A program made the translations under genes and the position numbers. The notes beneath the pieces were generated by a model, which was not told the DNA's origin, made no database searches, and was given only the letters and a program-made list of their open reading frames with translations. A stretch of 64,000 nt of DNA from positions 3,806-67,805 of the forward strand of contig JAMCQI010000070.1 in assembly GCA_023381515.1 (NCBI GenBank), read 5' to 3'. The DNA comes from Chloroflexota bacterium. Lineage in GTDB: Bacteria; Chloroflexota; Anaerolineae; UBA4142. Positions 25,073 through 32,685 of the stretch are shown here, piece by piece; positions within the stretch are counted from its first letter, which is position 1; every line of letters starts with the position of its first letter.

Positions 25073-28063
25073 CTACCCGACGAGCCGACTATCCAGCTGT
25101 CTGATCCTCACCTGCATCTCGTTCAACAAATTCAGCGCCTGGATCGGCGTCATATTCGCGATATCGGTCTCGGCCACCTGCCGCAGAATCTGCCGCCACA
25201 GCTCGGCCCGCGCCCTGTAGCGCGCCTGCTCCTCTCTCACGACCCCCCGCTCGCTACCCACCAACCCGCTCTCCTCGGGTGAAGCATCGGGCCTCTCCCC
25301 CGCTCCTCTGCCGCCTTCGGAGGCCCCGCGGTCTTTGCGGGGCTGCCCCTCCGCTCCCTCGCTCCCACTTGCCTCACTGCCTCTTGGCTCATTGGGCAAT
25401 TGGCTCGTTGGGTCATTGCCTCGACTGCCTTCCAGTCCATGCAATACCTCTTCCGCTCTATCGATCACACGCGCAGGCAGCCCCGCGAGACGCGCCACAT
25501 GAATCCCAAAGCTCTTTTCCGCGCGGCCCGGAATCACCTGCCGCAAAAAGACGACGCCGCCTCCCACTGGTCCTTCGACTGCGTTCCGCGAAATCCGCGG
25601 GACTCCGCCCAGGATGCGGGGGGCAGCGGGCAGTTCCTTCACCGCCATCGTGTAATTCCGCACCGCCCCGCCGTACTCGACAATGGCGGTGGAAGACTCT
25701 AGCTGGGTGAGCTCGTGATAATGGGTCGCAAAAAGCGTCTTGGCGCCGATCACATTGTGGATCTCTTCGGCGATCGCCCATGCAAGCGAGATGCCGTCGT
25801 AGGTCGAGGTGCCGCGTCCCACCTCGTCGAGGACGATCAGGCTGCGCGGCGTCGCATGCCGCAGAATATGACTCGTTTCGCTCATCTCGACGAGAAAGGT
25901 CGAGCGTCCCTGAGCAATGTCGTCGCTCGCGCCCACCCGCGTGAAAATGCGATCCGCCAGCCCGATGTGCGCCTCCCTCGCCGGCACAAAGCTCCCCACT
26001 TGCGCCATCAGCACGATCAAGGCAACCTGCCGCACAAACACGCTCTTGCCCGACATGTTCGGGCCGGTCAGGATAATGACGCGGGCCTCGCCGTCGAGAT
26101 GCACGTCGTTCGGAACGAAATTCTCGCCCTCCTGGAGAAAGCGTTCGACGACCGGGTGCCGCCCCTCGCGGATTTCGATCGTGTCGCCGTCGTCCACATG
26201 CGGCATGCAATAGTTCATTCTGGCCGCGGCCTGAGCGAACGAACAGAGCGCGTCGACCTGGGCGAGGATGCGCGCCGCGGTCAGCAGCCGATCGGCATGC
26301 CGGGCGACCTGGCGCCGCACCTGCACAAACAGATCATACTCCAGGTCCTTGACCCGGTCTTCCGCCGCGAGGATCTGCGCCTCTTGTGCTTTTAATTCGG
26401 GCGTCACATACCGTTCGGCGTGCGAGATCGTCGCCCGCCGCTCGTACTGCTTGGGAATGAGATGCCCCGCGCTGCGCGGCACCTCGATAAAGAATCCAAA
26501 GACCTCGTTATAACGGACCCGCAGGCTCTTGATGCCGGTCCGCACGCGCTCTTTTTCCTCCAGCTCGCTCAGCCACCCCTTGCCCTGCGTCACTCGCGTC
26601 CGCAATTCGTCCAACGTGGCGTCATAGCCCGAGCGGATGAGCCCGCCCTCCCGCACAAAGATCGGCGGGTCCTCCCGGATCGCGCGCCCGATCAACTCCT
26701 CCACCTCGGACAAATCTTCCAGCTGGCCGCCCAGCTCCTGCAACCGGGCCGAGTGCGTCGCCCCGAGCCGCGCCTTGGTCCGCGGCAGGCGTCCGAGCAC
26801 CTGCTTGAGTTCCATCAGGTCGCGCGCATTCGCGTTCCCGAAACCGATCCGCCCGACCAGCCGCTCGACGTCATAGACGCCATCCAAGAGTTGGAGCAGG
26901 TCCGCGCGCAGAAAGGAATCGCGGACGAGTTCCTGCACCGCGTCCAAGCGCGCCTCAATCTGCGCGAGGTCAAGGAGCGGCTGTGAGAGCCACCGCTTCA
27001 AGAGCCGCGCGCCCATCGCCGTCGCCGTGTAATTGAGCACGCCAAAGAGGCTGCGAGTCGCCGCCGTCCCCCTTTGCGCGAAATTGTCCAGATCGGACGG
27101 CGGCGAATGGATGGGGGTGATCAATTCGAGGTTGCGGCGCGTCGCCGCGTCGAGCGTCATGTAATCGGCGAGGGAGTAGGTCCACAGGTGATTCAGATGT
27201 GTGAGGGTGTTATCGTCCTGCCGCGCCGCTTCTCCCCACAGCTTGTCGAACGGCCGCTGCTCGTGTGCCGCCCCGCCGCGCACACCGCCGTTCGGCTGAT
27301 TACTCTTTAAATAATAGAGGATCGCGCCCGCCGCCTGGATTGCGAGCGGCAGTCCCTCACAGCCGAACGCGTCGAGCGCGGCGACGTGAAAATGCCCGAT
27401 CAATTCCTCCCGCGCGGCCGCCTCGCCGCAAGCCGCATCCTCGATGGGCGAGATGCGCGCGGGCCGCACGGCCGAGAGCTTCGTCCCCAGCTCCGTATCC
27501 GCCGCGAGGCTCTGCGGCAGGACGTATTCGCTCGCCTGAACGCGCTGCAGCTCGTCCAAGAGCTTGGCCTGCGCCTCCGCTCCGTCGATCTGGGTGGTCG
27601 CGAACTCGCCTGTCGAGATATCCGCGAGCGCGAGCCCGTAGCCCAGGCCCGAGCGCACGATGGCCGCGAGGTAATTGCCCGCTTCGGCGTGCAGCAGCGC
27701 ATCCTCGACGACCGTGCCGGGCGTAATGATGCGCACGACATCACGCTTGACGAGATGCTTGACCTTTTTCGGGTCCTCCAGCTGCTCGACGAGCGCGACC
27801 TTGTACCCTTTTTCGATCAAGCGGGCAATATAGGACTGGACGTGGTGGTAGGGGACGCCGGCCATCGGCAGACGGACACCTTTGGCGAACGAGCGGGAAG
27901 TCAGGACGAGGTCGAGTTCGCGCGCGGCGATTTTCGCGTCGGCGTCAAAGGTCTCGTAGAAATCGCCGAGGCGAAAGAGGACGACGGCGTCGGGGAAACG
28001 TGCCTTGATGCCCTTGTATTGGGCCAGCATCGGGGTAAGGCGTTTCGGGTCCGTCTGACTCAT
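25073..28063 (-). CDS. mutS: DNA mismatch repair ATPase MutS with repeat-derived insertions
   Basis: A 996-residue MutS; usual length is 850-890. The mismatch-binding domain has FRLGDFYETF (the Phe-x-Glu wedge) near residue 35. The ATPase domain has Walker A GPNMSGKS (about 666-673), then LVEMSETSHIL, LDEVGRGTSTYDG and the His switch in FATHYHEL. Two extra stretches explain the length: about 22 residues near 816-837 (APRILGGVPRISRNAVEGP), encoded by a dispersed repeat inserted in a beta-hairpin, and a Gly/Glu/Ser-rich linker at about 874-944 before the C-terminal helix. Its promoter at 28074-28102 leaves almost no leader. First gene of mutS-mutL. Confidence 0.95.
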   Translation of the reverse strand: MSQTDPKRLTPMLAQYKGIKARFPDAVVLFRLGDFYETFDADAKIAARELDLVLTSRSFAKGVRLPMAGVPYHHVQSYIARLIEKGYKVALVEQLEDPKKVKHLVKRDVVRIITPGTVVEDALLHAEAGNYLAAIVRSGLGYGLALADISTGEFATTQIDGAEAQAKLLDELQRVQASEYVLPQSLAADTELGTKLSAVRPARISPIEDAACGEAAAREELIGHFHVAALDAFGCEGLPLAIQAAGAILYYLKSNQPNGGVRGGAAHEQRPFDKLWGEAARQDDNTLTHLNHLWTYSLADYMTLDAATRRNLELITPIHSPPSDLDNFAQRGTAATRSLFGVLNYTATAMGARLLKRWLSQPLLDLAQIEARLDAVQELVRDSFLRADLLQLLDGVYDVERLVGRIGFGNANARDLMELKQVLGRLPRTKARLGATHSARLQELGGQLEDLSEVEELIGRAIREDPPIFVREGGLIRSGYDATLDELRTRVTQGKGWLSELEEKERVRTGIKSLRVRYNEVFGFFIEVPRSAGHLIPKQYERRATISHAERYVTPELKAQEAQILAAEDRVKDLEYDLFVQVRRQVARHADRLLTAARILAQVDALCSFAQAAARMNYCMPHVDDGDTIEIREGRHPVVERFLQEGENFVPNDVHLDGEARVIILTGPNMSGKSVFVRQVALIVLMAQVGSFVPAREAHIGLADRIFTRVGASDDIAQGRSTFLVEMSETSHILRHATPRSLIVLDEVGRGTSTYDGISLAWAIAEEIHNVIGAKTLFATHYHELTQLESSTAIVEYGGAVRNYTMAVKELPAAPRILGGVPRISRNAVEGPVGGGVVFLRQVIPGRAEKSFGIHVARLAGLPARVIDRAEEVLHGLEGSRGNDPTSQLPNEPRGSEASGSEGAEGQPRKDRGASEGGRGAGERPDASPEESGLVGSERGVVREEQARYRARAELWRQILRQVAETDIANMTPIQALNLLNEMQVRIRQLDSRLVG
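25312..25346. repeat. Palindromic repeat element inside mutS linker
   Basis: CCCCGCGGTCTTTGCGG core identical to the mutL copy, translated in frame as EGQPRKDRGASEG. Adjacent to it, about 25370-25435, is a degenerate TTGGCTCATTGGG tandem stretch that encodes QLPNEPRGSEASG. Confidence 0.7.
25560..25613. repeat. Dispersed repeat inserted in frame in the mutS ATPase domain
   Basis: On the minus strand this reads CGCATCCTGGGCGGAG, CCCGCGGATTTCGCGG, AACGCAGTCGAAGGAC. It aligns almost base for base with the intergenic 29476-29525 (CGCATCCTGAGCGGAG ... GCGCAGTCGAAGGAG). Confidence 0.8.
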
Positions 28064-28073
28064 CGGTTAGGTA

Positions 28074-28102
28074 AGTATAACACATGTCCGGAGCCGGTCC
28101 AA
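28074..28102 (-). promoter_or_regulatory. mutS-mutL promoter
   Basis: Minus strand -35 TTGGAC (28097-28102), 17-bp spacer, -10 TATACT (28074-28079). The ATG at 28063 is 10 nt beyond the -10 and has no Shine-Dalgarno, so the mRNA is essentially leaderless. Confidence 0.78.
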
Positions 28103-28111
28103 TTCGAGTGC

Positions 28112-28519
28112 TCAAGGTTCCAACCGTTCGATTGAGGGAACCCGGTCGAATTCTCGGTCGTAACTGTACACCTCTCTGACCTTCTGGCGTTCCATTTGGG
28201 CCGCAAGAATGGCATCCTCAAAGTCCAAAGGGTATGAGACGTAGAGATCGAGTGCCCGTAGGTACGCTTTCCGATGGGTCAGTCTCAGGCCTGGGAGCGA
28301 CAGCAAGGGGTAGAGGCGGGCTCGGATCTCTTCCCGGGTTAGAGCATACACTTGCTTGGAGGAAAGAACATACACAATCTCGGCGATCACCGCTTCGGAG
28401 GTCGTCAGAGTGACCTCTTTTCGTTGGGCTCTTTGGAACAGTTCGAAGCAAGCCCGGGCCTTCTTCGGATCATCCCCTGTGAGATGACGGAGGAAAACGT
28501 TCGTGTCGACGAATCGCAT
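28112..28519 (-). CDS. vapC: PIN-domain ribonuclease toxin (VapC-like)
   Basis: A 135-residue PIN-fold endoribonuclease. It opens MRFVDTNVFLRHLTGDD with the first catalytic Asp, has the conserved Glu in TSEAVIAEIVYVL, then YPLDFEDAILAAQM with further acidic residues and YSYDREFDRV at the end. It follows the AbrB-type antitoxin by 24 nt. As a toxin it would cleave tRNA or rRNA when released from the antitoxin. All expected acidic positions appear intact, so it is probably active. Confidence 0.9.
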   Translation of the reverse strand: MRFVDTNVFLRHLTGDDPKKARACFELFQRAQRKEVTLTTSEAVIAEIVYVLSSKQVYALTREEIRARLYPLLSLPGLRLTHRKAYLRALDLYVSYPLDFEDAILAAQMERQKVREVYSYDREFDRVPSIERLEP

Positions 28520-28543
28520 AGGCTAATGTCTCATCTTGCCGAT

Positions 28544-28795
28544 TTATCTCTCCACCTGCTCCTCGACTGCCGCGTCACGCAGTCGTTTGAAATTCACTGG
28601 CCTGTTCTTGGGCTTGACCGATGCAAAGGTCTCCTCCAGCGTCATCGTCGGCGGCAAAAGTTCCACCTTCTTCCCCGTGATCCGGAACCGCACTTCACCT
28701 CGGGGCTTGACCCCTAGGAAGCGCCGTACCTCTACGGGGATCACCACTCCACCCTTGTAGGTCAGCCGCCGCTGGTATTCCTTGACTTCCCCCAT
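28544..28795 (-). CDS. vapB: AbrB/MazE/SpoVT-type antitoxin (VapB-like)
   Basis: An 83-residue protein. The swapped-hairpin DNA-binding domain is at residues 8-50 (RRLTYKGGVVIPVEVRRFLG, then VRFRITGKKVELLPP). The C-terminal helical tail (TFASVKPKNRPVNFKRLRD) is the usual toxin-binding arm. AGGAGG stands 6 nt before the ATG. It sits first in a two-gene unit with the PIN toxin and should repress its own promoter through the palindrome at 28816-28841. Confidence 0.9.
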   Translation of the reverse strand: MGEVKEYQRRLTYKGGVVIPVEVRRFLGVKPRGEVRFRITGKKVELLPPTMTLEETFASVKPKNRPVNFKRLRDAAVEEQVER

Positions 28796-28815
28796 GGGAT
28801 ACCTCCTGTTGTAGG

Positions 28816-28863
28816 TATAACCTCTATAACGTGGTTATACGCCTCGCGAGGCTCGATGTCAAG
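28816..28863 (-). promoter_or_regulatory. vapBC promoter and operator
   Basis: Minus strand -35 TTGACA (28858-28863), 17-bp spacer, -10 TATAAC (28835-28840). The inverted repeat GTATAACC-N10-GGTTATAC (28816-28841) overlaps the -10, and a second palindrome GCCTCGCGAGGC fills the spacer. Both are good operator candidates for the antitoxin complex. Confidence 0.82.
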
Positions 28864-28866
28864 AGC

Positions 28867-29111
28867 TGGAACCGATCCGAGAGGTTCCAGATACGACCTT
28901 TCGGGTTTCCAGCCCCCGCCTCTCTCGGCCCCCTCCCTCGTGGCTTCTTCCTACTGCCTTCCGCCTTCATTTGTTAACCGCTCCTGCACCCCCTCCACAC
29001 TCATGAACTGTGACAGGCACTTGCCTTGACGGAGCAGCAATCAAGATAAACAAGCTCAGGAAAGCACAAAGGTTCTGCTTTGTCAAGAGGAAATTTGAAA
29101 AATTAAGTAGA
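28867..29111. other. Intergenic region, no gene seen
   Basis: A hairpin CTGGAACC/GGTTCCAG lies at 28867-28891, followed by C-rich then A-rich sequence. No coding frame or recognised element was found before the RNA promoter at 29112. Confidence 0.5.
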
Positions 29112-29140
29112 TTGACACTGATTCCCCCTCGGGGTATAAT
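29112..29140 (+). promoter_or_regulatory. Full-consensus promoter of a structured RNA
   Basis: TTGACA (29112-29117), 17-bp spacer, TATAAT (29135-29140). Both hexamers match consensus exactly, the strongest promoter seen in the window together with 38708-38736. Confidence 0.9.
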
Positions 29141-29146
29141 TTCAGT

Positions 29147-29408
29147 GCATCGGCGAAGACGCCGAGTGCGCCTGTCCGGTCGCCCTTCTTGGGGCCGCCG
29201 GAGAGCGGGATGCACGCCAGCAAGCCATCCGGGCCCGACAATGACGTTCCGCCCAGCATACGCTTTTCCTTCCCGCAGGAAAGGAAAAGACGTTCCGTTT
29301 CTCCGCAGGCGCTGCCGGCGGACCGAAACGCGAACGACTGCTGACACAGCTTTTTCCAGGTCAAGCAGGCCTGTTTCAGACGGCCAGTCTGAGAGGGGCC
29401 TGCTTTTT
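29147..29408 (+). ncRNA. Predicted structured small RNA (about 260 nt), unassigned
   Basis: It runs from a consensus promoter to a strong intrinsic terminator and has no credible reading frame. Folding by eye gives a three-way junction closed by GTGCA/TGCAC (about 29146-29150 with 29211-29215) with hairpins TCGGCG-AAGA-CGCCGA and TCCGG...CCGGA. Next come a hairpin CTTTTCCTTCC/GGAAAGGAAAAG near 29262-29289, a long hairpin CGTTTC...GAAACG (about 29296-29330) with inner TCCGC/GCGGA, and the terminator stem. It does not carry the conserved cores of RNase P, tmRNA or SRP RNA that I can recognise. It may be a free small RNA or an attenuator leader of the nuoE operon. Confidence 0.65.
29363..29408 (+). 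terminator. Terminator of the structured RNA
   Basis: Outer stem AAGCAGGCC / GGCCTGCTT, inner stem TCAGAC / GTCTGA, followed by TTTTTC. Confidence 0.9.
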
Positions 29409-29475
29409 CTGTCTGAACTTTTCGCGCGCCCAATCGATCCCGCGGCCTAAGTCGAGTCCCGCGCATCACCCGCCT

Positions 29476-29610
29476 TGCGCATCCTGAGCGGAGCCCCGCG
29501 CAGTTCCGCGGGGCGCAGTCGAAGGAGCGGTGTCATCGATCCCGCGTATTCTGCGGGTCGTAGATCCCCCGTAATCTGCGGGTCGCAGATCCCGCAAAGA
29601 ACGCGGGACC
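29476..29610. repeat. Dispersed and tandem GC-rich repeat block
   Basis: 29476-29525 is the CATCCTGAGCGGAG...GCGCAGTCGAAGGAG element also found inside mutS. 29539-29610 holds about three 25-bp units (ATCCCGCGTATTCTGCGGG, ATCCCCCGTAATCTGCGGG, ATCCCGCAAAGAACGCGGG). It lies in the leader of the nuoE operon, 26 nt before the first gene. Confidence 0.8.
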
Positions 29611-29636
29611 GCCATCCTCAAGGGAGGCTGAAAGTT

Positions 29637-30116
29637 ATGGACGTGTCCGCCCGCGATGCCGGACTCGTCATCGGCGACCATGCCGTCGGCGATTCCACCG
29701 CGCTGATTGCGCTTCTCAGCGCGATCCAGGAGCGCTATCACTATCTTCCGCGCAACGCTCTTGTCCTCCTCGGCGAGACCCTGAGCATTCCCCTCAGTCA
29801 GATCTACAGTGTGGCCACTTTTTACAATGCCTTTAGCCTCCAGCCCCGCGGCGCCCACCTCGTCCGTGTCTGCATGGGCACCGCGTGCCATGTCCGCGGC
29901 TCCCCCCAGATCCTCAACCGTCTCGAGACTCGCCTCCGGGTCCATGCCGGCCAAACCACCCAGGACCGCAACGTGACCCTGGAAACCGTCAATTGCCTCG
30001 GAGCCTGTGCCCTCGGCCCGATTGTCGTGACCGACGGCGCTTACACCGGTCAAACGGACATCGCCAAGGTGGACCGCCTCCTCAAGGACCTCGCGCGGGC
30101 TCGGGAGGAGAAATGA
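29637..30116 (+). CDS. nuoE: NuoE-like [2Fe-2S] subunit (NADH dehydrogenase/hydrogenase module)
   Basis: A 159-residue thioredoxin-fold [2Fe-2S] protein. The four cluster cysteines lie in VCMGTACHVRG and VNCLGACALGP, and the N-terminal helical domain has YHYLPRNALVLLGETLSIPLSQIYSVATFYNAF, in two parts, as in NuoE/HndA/BamG-type subunits. It passes electrons between the FMN of the NuoF partner and other clusters. GGGAGG lies 9 nt before the ATG. The stop overlaps the nuoF start (ATGA). First gene of a seven-function operon ending in glutamate synthase subunits. Confidence 0.93.
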   Translation: MDVSARDAGLVIGDHAVGDSTALIALLSAIQERYHYLPRNALVLLGETLSIPLSQIYSVATFYNAFSLQPRGAHLVRVCMGTACHVRGSPQILNRLETRLRVHAGQTTQDRNVTLETVNCLGACALGPIVVTDGAYTGQTDIAKVDRLLKDLARAREEK

Positions 30117-32020
30117 ACTCCAGGCTCCAGAGCCCCGCGCAGCTGGACGAGTACCGGGCACGTCAGCGCGCAGCCCACGACCCTTCCCGCCCCTGCCTCA
30201 ATATTTGCGGTGGTACCGGCTGCCAGGCGAGCGGTGCCGACCGGTTGATTGCGGCGGCAAATGCGGCGGCAGTCAATGCCGCGATCGACGGCCGTGACCG
30301 TTTGTCCATACGTGTGACCGGCTGTCCCGGTTTTTGCGAACAGGGCCCCATCGTGGTAATTCAACCCGAGGGGATTTTTTATGCCCGTGTCCGGCCGGAG
30401 GACATGGCCGAAATCGTCTTCGAAACCGTCCTCGGGCACCGCCTCGTCGACCGCCTCTTGTACACCGACCCGGCCACCGGCCAAAAGATCCCCTACGAAC
30501 GTGATATCCCCTTTTACACCAAACAGGCCCGTCTCCTCCTAAATCAGAACGGGTTGGTCGATCCCTGCGAAATCGACGAATACATCGCCGCCGGCGGCTA
30601 CGGCTCTCTCGTCCACGCCCTCGATCTGTCTCCGGATCAAATAGTCGAGGCCGTCCTCCGCTCCGGCCTGCGCGGCCGCGGGGGCGCCGGCTTTTCCACA
30701 GGACTCAAATGGCAGACGGCCCGCCGCGCCATGCAAAAATCCGGGACCGGGTTCCTCATCTGCAATGCCGACGAAGGCGACCCCGGCGCCTTTATGGACC
30801 GCGCACTCGTCGAGGGAAACCCCCACCGGATCTTGGAAGGGATGATCATCGGCGGCTATGCCCTCGGCGCGACTCACGGCTATGTGTACATCCGCGCCGA
30901 ATACCCCCTGGCCATCGACCACCTGCGGGTCGCCTTGACGCAAGCTCGCGCGCTCGGCCTCCTCAGCCAGCATATCCTCGGCTCCAACCTTTCCTTCGAC
31001 GTCGAAATACGCCTCGGCGCAGGGGCCTTTGTCTGCGGCGAGGAGACTGCGCTCATGGCGAGCATCGAGGGACGCGCGGGCGACCCGCGCCCGCGTCCCC
31101 CCTTTCCCGCCGAGCGCGGACTGTGGGGCCAGCCGACGGTCATCAACAACGTCAAGACCTGGGCTTCCGTTCCCATTATTCTCGACAAGGGCCCCGAGGC
31201 CTACGCGGCGATCGGGACGGAGAAATCCAAGGGGACGATGATCTTTTCGCTCGTCGGCAAGGTGCGCAACACGGGGCTCGTCGAAGTGCCGATGGGGATT
31301 ACGCTCCGCGAGTTGATCTTTGGCATCGGCGGCGGCATCCCGAACGGCAAGGCCTTCAAGGCGGCCCAGATCGGCGGACCCTCCGGCGGCTGCATCCCGG
31401 CCAAGCACCTGGATACATCCATCGATTACGAGTCGCTCACGTCTCTCGGCGCGATCATGGGATCGGGCGGCATGGTCGTGACCGACGAAGATACCTGCAT
31501 GGTCGATTTCGCCCGCTATTTTATGAACTTTGTCCAGGAAGAATCGTGCGGCAAATGCGTCCCTTGCCGGCTCGGCACCAAGGCCATCCTCGACGTCCTG
31601 ACGCGCATCGCCGAAGGCAAGGCTCAACCGGGCGATATTGAATACCCGGCAGAGCTTGCTGAGCAGGTCAAGTCCTCCTCTCTCTGCGGCCTCGGCCAGA
31701 CCGCCCCCAATCCGATCCTGACAACGCTCCGCTATTTTCACGACGAGTATGTCGAGCATGTCGAGAGCCACATCTGCCGTGCGCACGTCTGCAAAGGCTT
31801 GATCCGCTACGAAATCGATCCCGCCGCATGTACCGGCTGCCTCGTCTGCCTGCGCAATTGCGCCTCGAACGCCATCGCCGGCGAAAAACGGAAACCACAC
31901 GTCATCCACGCCGAACTGTGCGCCAAATGCGGCGTCTGCAAGGAGCTGTGCAAATTCAACGCCGTCCGCGTTCTCACCGGCAACGGCCGCCTATCGAACT
32001 ACTCAACTATCCAACTATGA
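30113..32020 (+). CDS. nuoF: NuoF-like NADH-binding flavoprotein with N- and C-terminal iron-sulfur domains
   Basis: A 635-residue HndC/HoxF-like subunit. An N-terminal [2Fe-2S] thioredoxin-like domain (CLNICGGTGC, TGCPGFCEQGP) is followed by the NADH/FMN domain (GLRGRGGAGFSTGLKW, CNADEGDPGAFMDR, GAYVCGEET-like GAFVCGEETAL), an SLBB segment, the N3 cluster motif CGKCVPCR with a later Cys, and two 4Fe-4S ferredoxin motifs at the end. It should oxidise or reduce NAD(H) via FMN. The last residues (RLSNYSTIQL) are encoded by a dispersed CTATCCAACTA repeat rather than conserved sequence. It overlaps both neighbours by 4 nt. Confidence 0.94.
   Translation: MNSRLQSPAQLDEYRARQRAAHDPSRPCLNICGGTGCQASGADRLIAAANAAAVNAAIDGRDRLSIRVTGCPGFCEQGPIVVIQPEGIFYARVRPEDMAEIVFETVLGHRLVDRLLYTDPATGQKIPYERDIPFYTKQARLLLNQNGLVDPCEIDEYIAAGGYGSLVHALDLSPDQIVEAVLRSGLRGRGGAGFSTGLKWQTARRAMQKSGTGFLICNADEGDPGAFMDRALVEGNPHRILEGMIIGGYALGATHGYVYIRAEYPLAIDHLRVALTQARALGLLSQHILGSNLSFDVEIRLGAGAFVCGEETALMASIEGRAGDPRPRPPFPAERGLWGQPTVINNVKTWASVPIILDKGPEAYAAIGTEKSKGTMIFSLVGKVRNTGLVEVPMGITLRELIFGIGGGIPNGKAFKAAQIGGPSGGCIPAKHLDTSIDYESLTSLGAIMGSGGMVVTDEDTCMVDFARYFMNFVQEESCGKCVPCRLGTKAILDVLTRIAEGKAQPGDIEYPAELAEQVKSSSLCGLGQTAPNPILTTLRYFHDEYVEHVESHICRAHVCKGLIRYEIDPAACTGCLVCLRNCASNAIAGEKRKPHVIHAELCAKCGVCKELCKFNAVRVLTGNGRLSNYSTIQL
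31991..32019. repeat. CTATCCAACTA repeat at the nuoF/hoxU junction
   Basis: Degenerate units CTATCGAACTA, CTCAACTA, TCCAACTA run through the nuoF stop codon and supply the ATG of the next gene. There is no Shine-Dalgarno, so initiation relies on coupling. Related sequence is at 5488-5521 and 33765-33815. Confidence 0.7.
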
Positions 32021-32685
32021 AACTAACTATCGACAACCATTCCGTTAGCGTGCTCCCCGGCACCACCCTTCTCGAGGCGGCCCGCGCGCACGGCATCGCC
32101 ATCCCGACTCTTTGCTATCACGAGGCTTTGGAACCCTATGCGGCCTGCCGCCTGTGCGTCGTCGAGCTGTCTACCCCACGCGGCCCCAAGTTGGTCGCGG
32201 CCTGCGCCCAGCCGTGCGAAGAGGGCGTGGTCGTCCACACCCATTCTCCCCGAGTGCAGACCTCGCGCCGCGTCACCGCCGAACTCCTTATGGGGAGCGG
32301 CGGCCACCTGCCTCTGGTCCGGGAGGTTGCCCGCGCGATGGGAGTCGAACGCACTCGATCTACGCTTCCTCCCGACGACTGCATCCTTTGCGGTCTCTGC
32401 GTCCGCGCGTGCGACGAGCTCGTCGGTGCCCATGCCATCAGCCTCGCCCAGCGCGGCCTGAAAAAGCACGTCGCGGCCCCGTTCGAAATTGCTTCTGCGG
32501 CCTGCATCGGCTGCGCGACCTGTGTCCTGATCTGTCCCACCGGCGCAATCAAGCTCGCGGACATTACGCCTCCGCCGCACTCGGCCCACGACGCGCGCAC
32601 CTGCCGGCTCTGCGGGGAGCAGAGCCTGGGGGCAGAGTTTGCGGATGCTGAAGCCCTCTTGAGAGAAGAGGTGCAGCCGCTATGA
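32017..32685 (+). CDS. HoxU/NuoG-N-terminal-like iron-sulfur subunit
   Basis: A 222-residue multi-cluster ferredoxin subunit. The plant-type [2Fe-2S] domain has Cys in IPTLCYHEALEPYAACRLCVVE and later ACAQPC. A His-ligated cluster stretch follows (HSPRVQTSRRVTAELL, where the usual His-Cys motif is weak), then two 4Fe-4S sites (CILCGLCVRACDE and CIGCATCVLICPTGA). It corresponds to NuoG residues before the molybdopterin domain, or HoxU/BamI. It extends the electron wire from NuoEF to HdrA. The start ATG overlaps the nuoF stop; the stop overlaps the hdrA start. Confidence 0.92.
   Translation: MKLTIDNHSVSVLPGTTLLEAARAHGIAIPTLCYHEALEPYAACRLCVVELSTPRGPKLVAACAQPCEEGVVVHTHSPRVQTSRRVTAELLMGSGGHLPLVREVARAMGVERTRSTLPPDDCILCGLCVRACDELVGAHAISLAQRGLKKHVAAPFEIASAACIGCATCVLICPTGAIKLADITPPPHSAHDARTCRLCGEQSLGAEFADAEALLREEVQPL

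Noticed and set aside
29147..29408. Known RNA classes (RNase P, tmRNA, SRP, 6S, TPP/cobalamin riboswitches)
   Set aside because: None of their conserved cores could be recognised by eye. A covariance search is needed, so the RNA is left unassigned.
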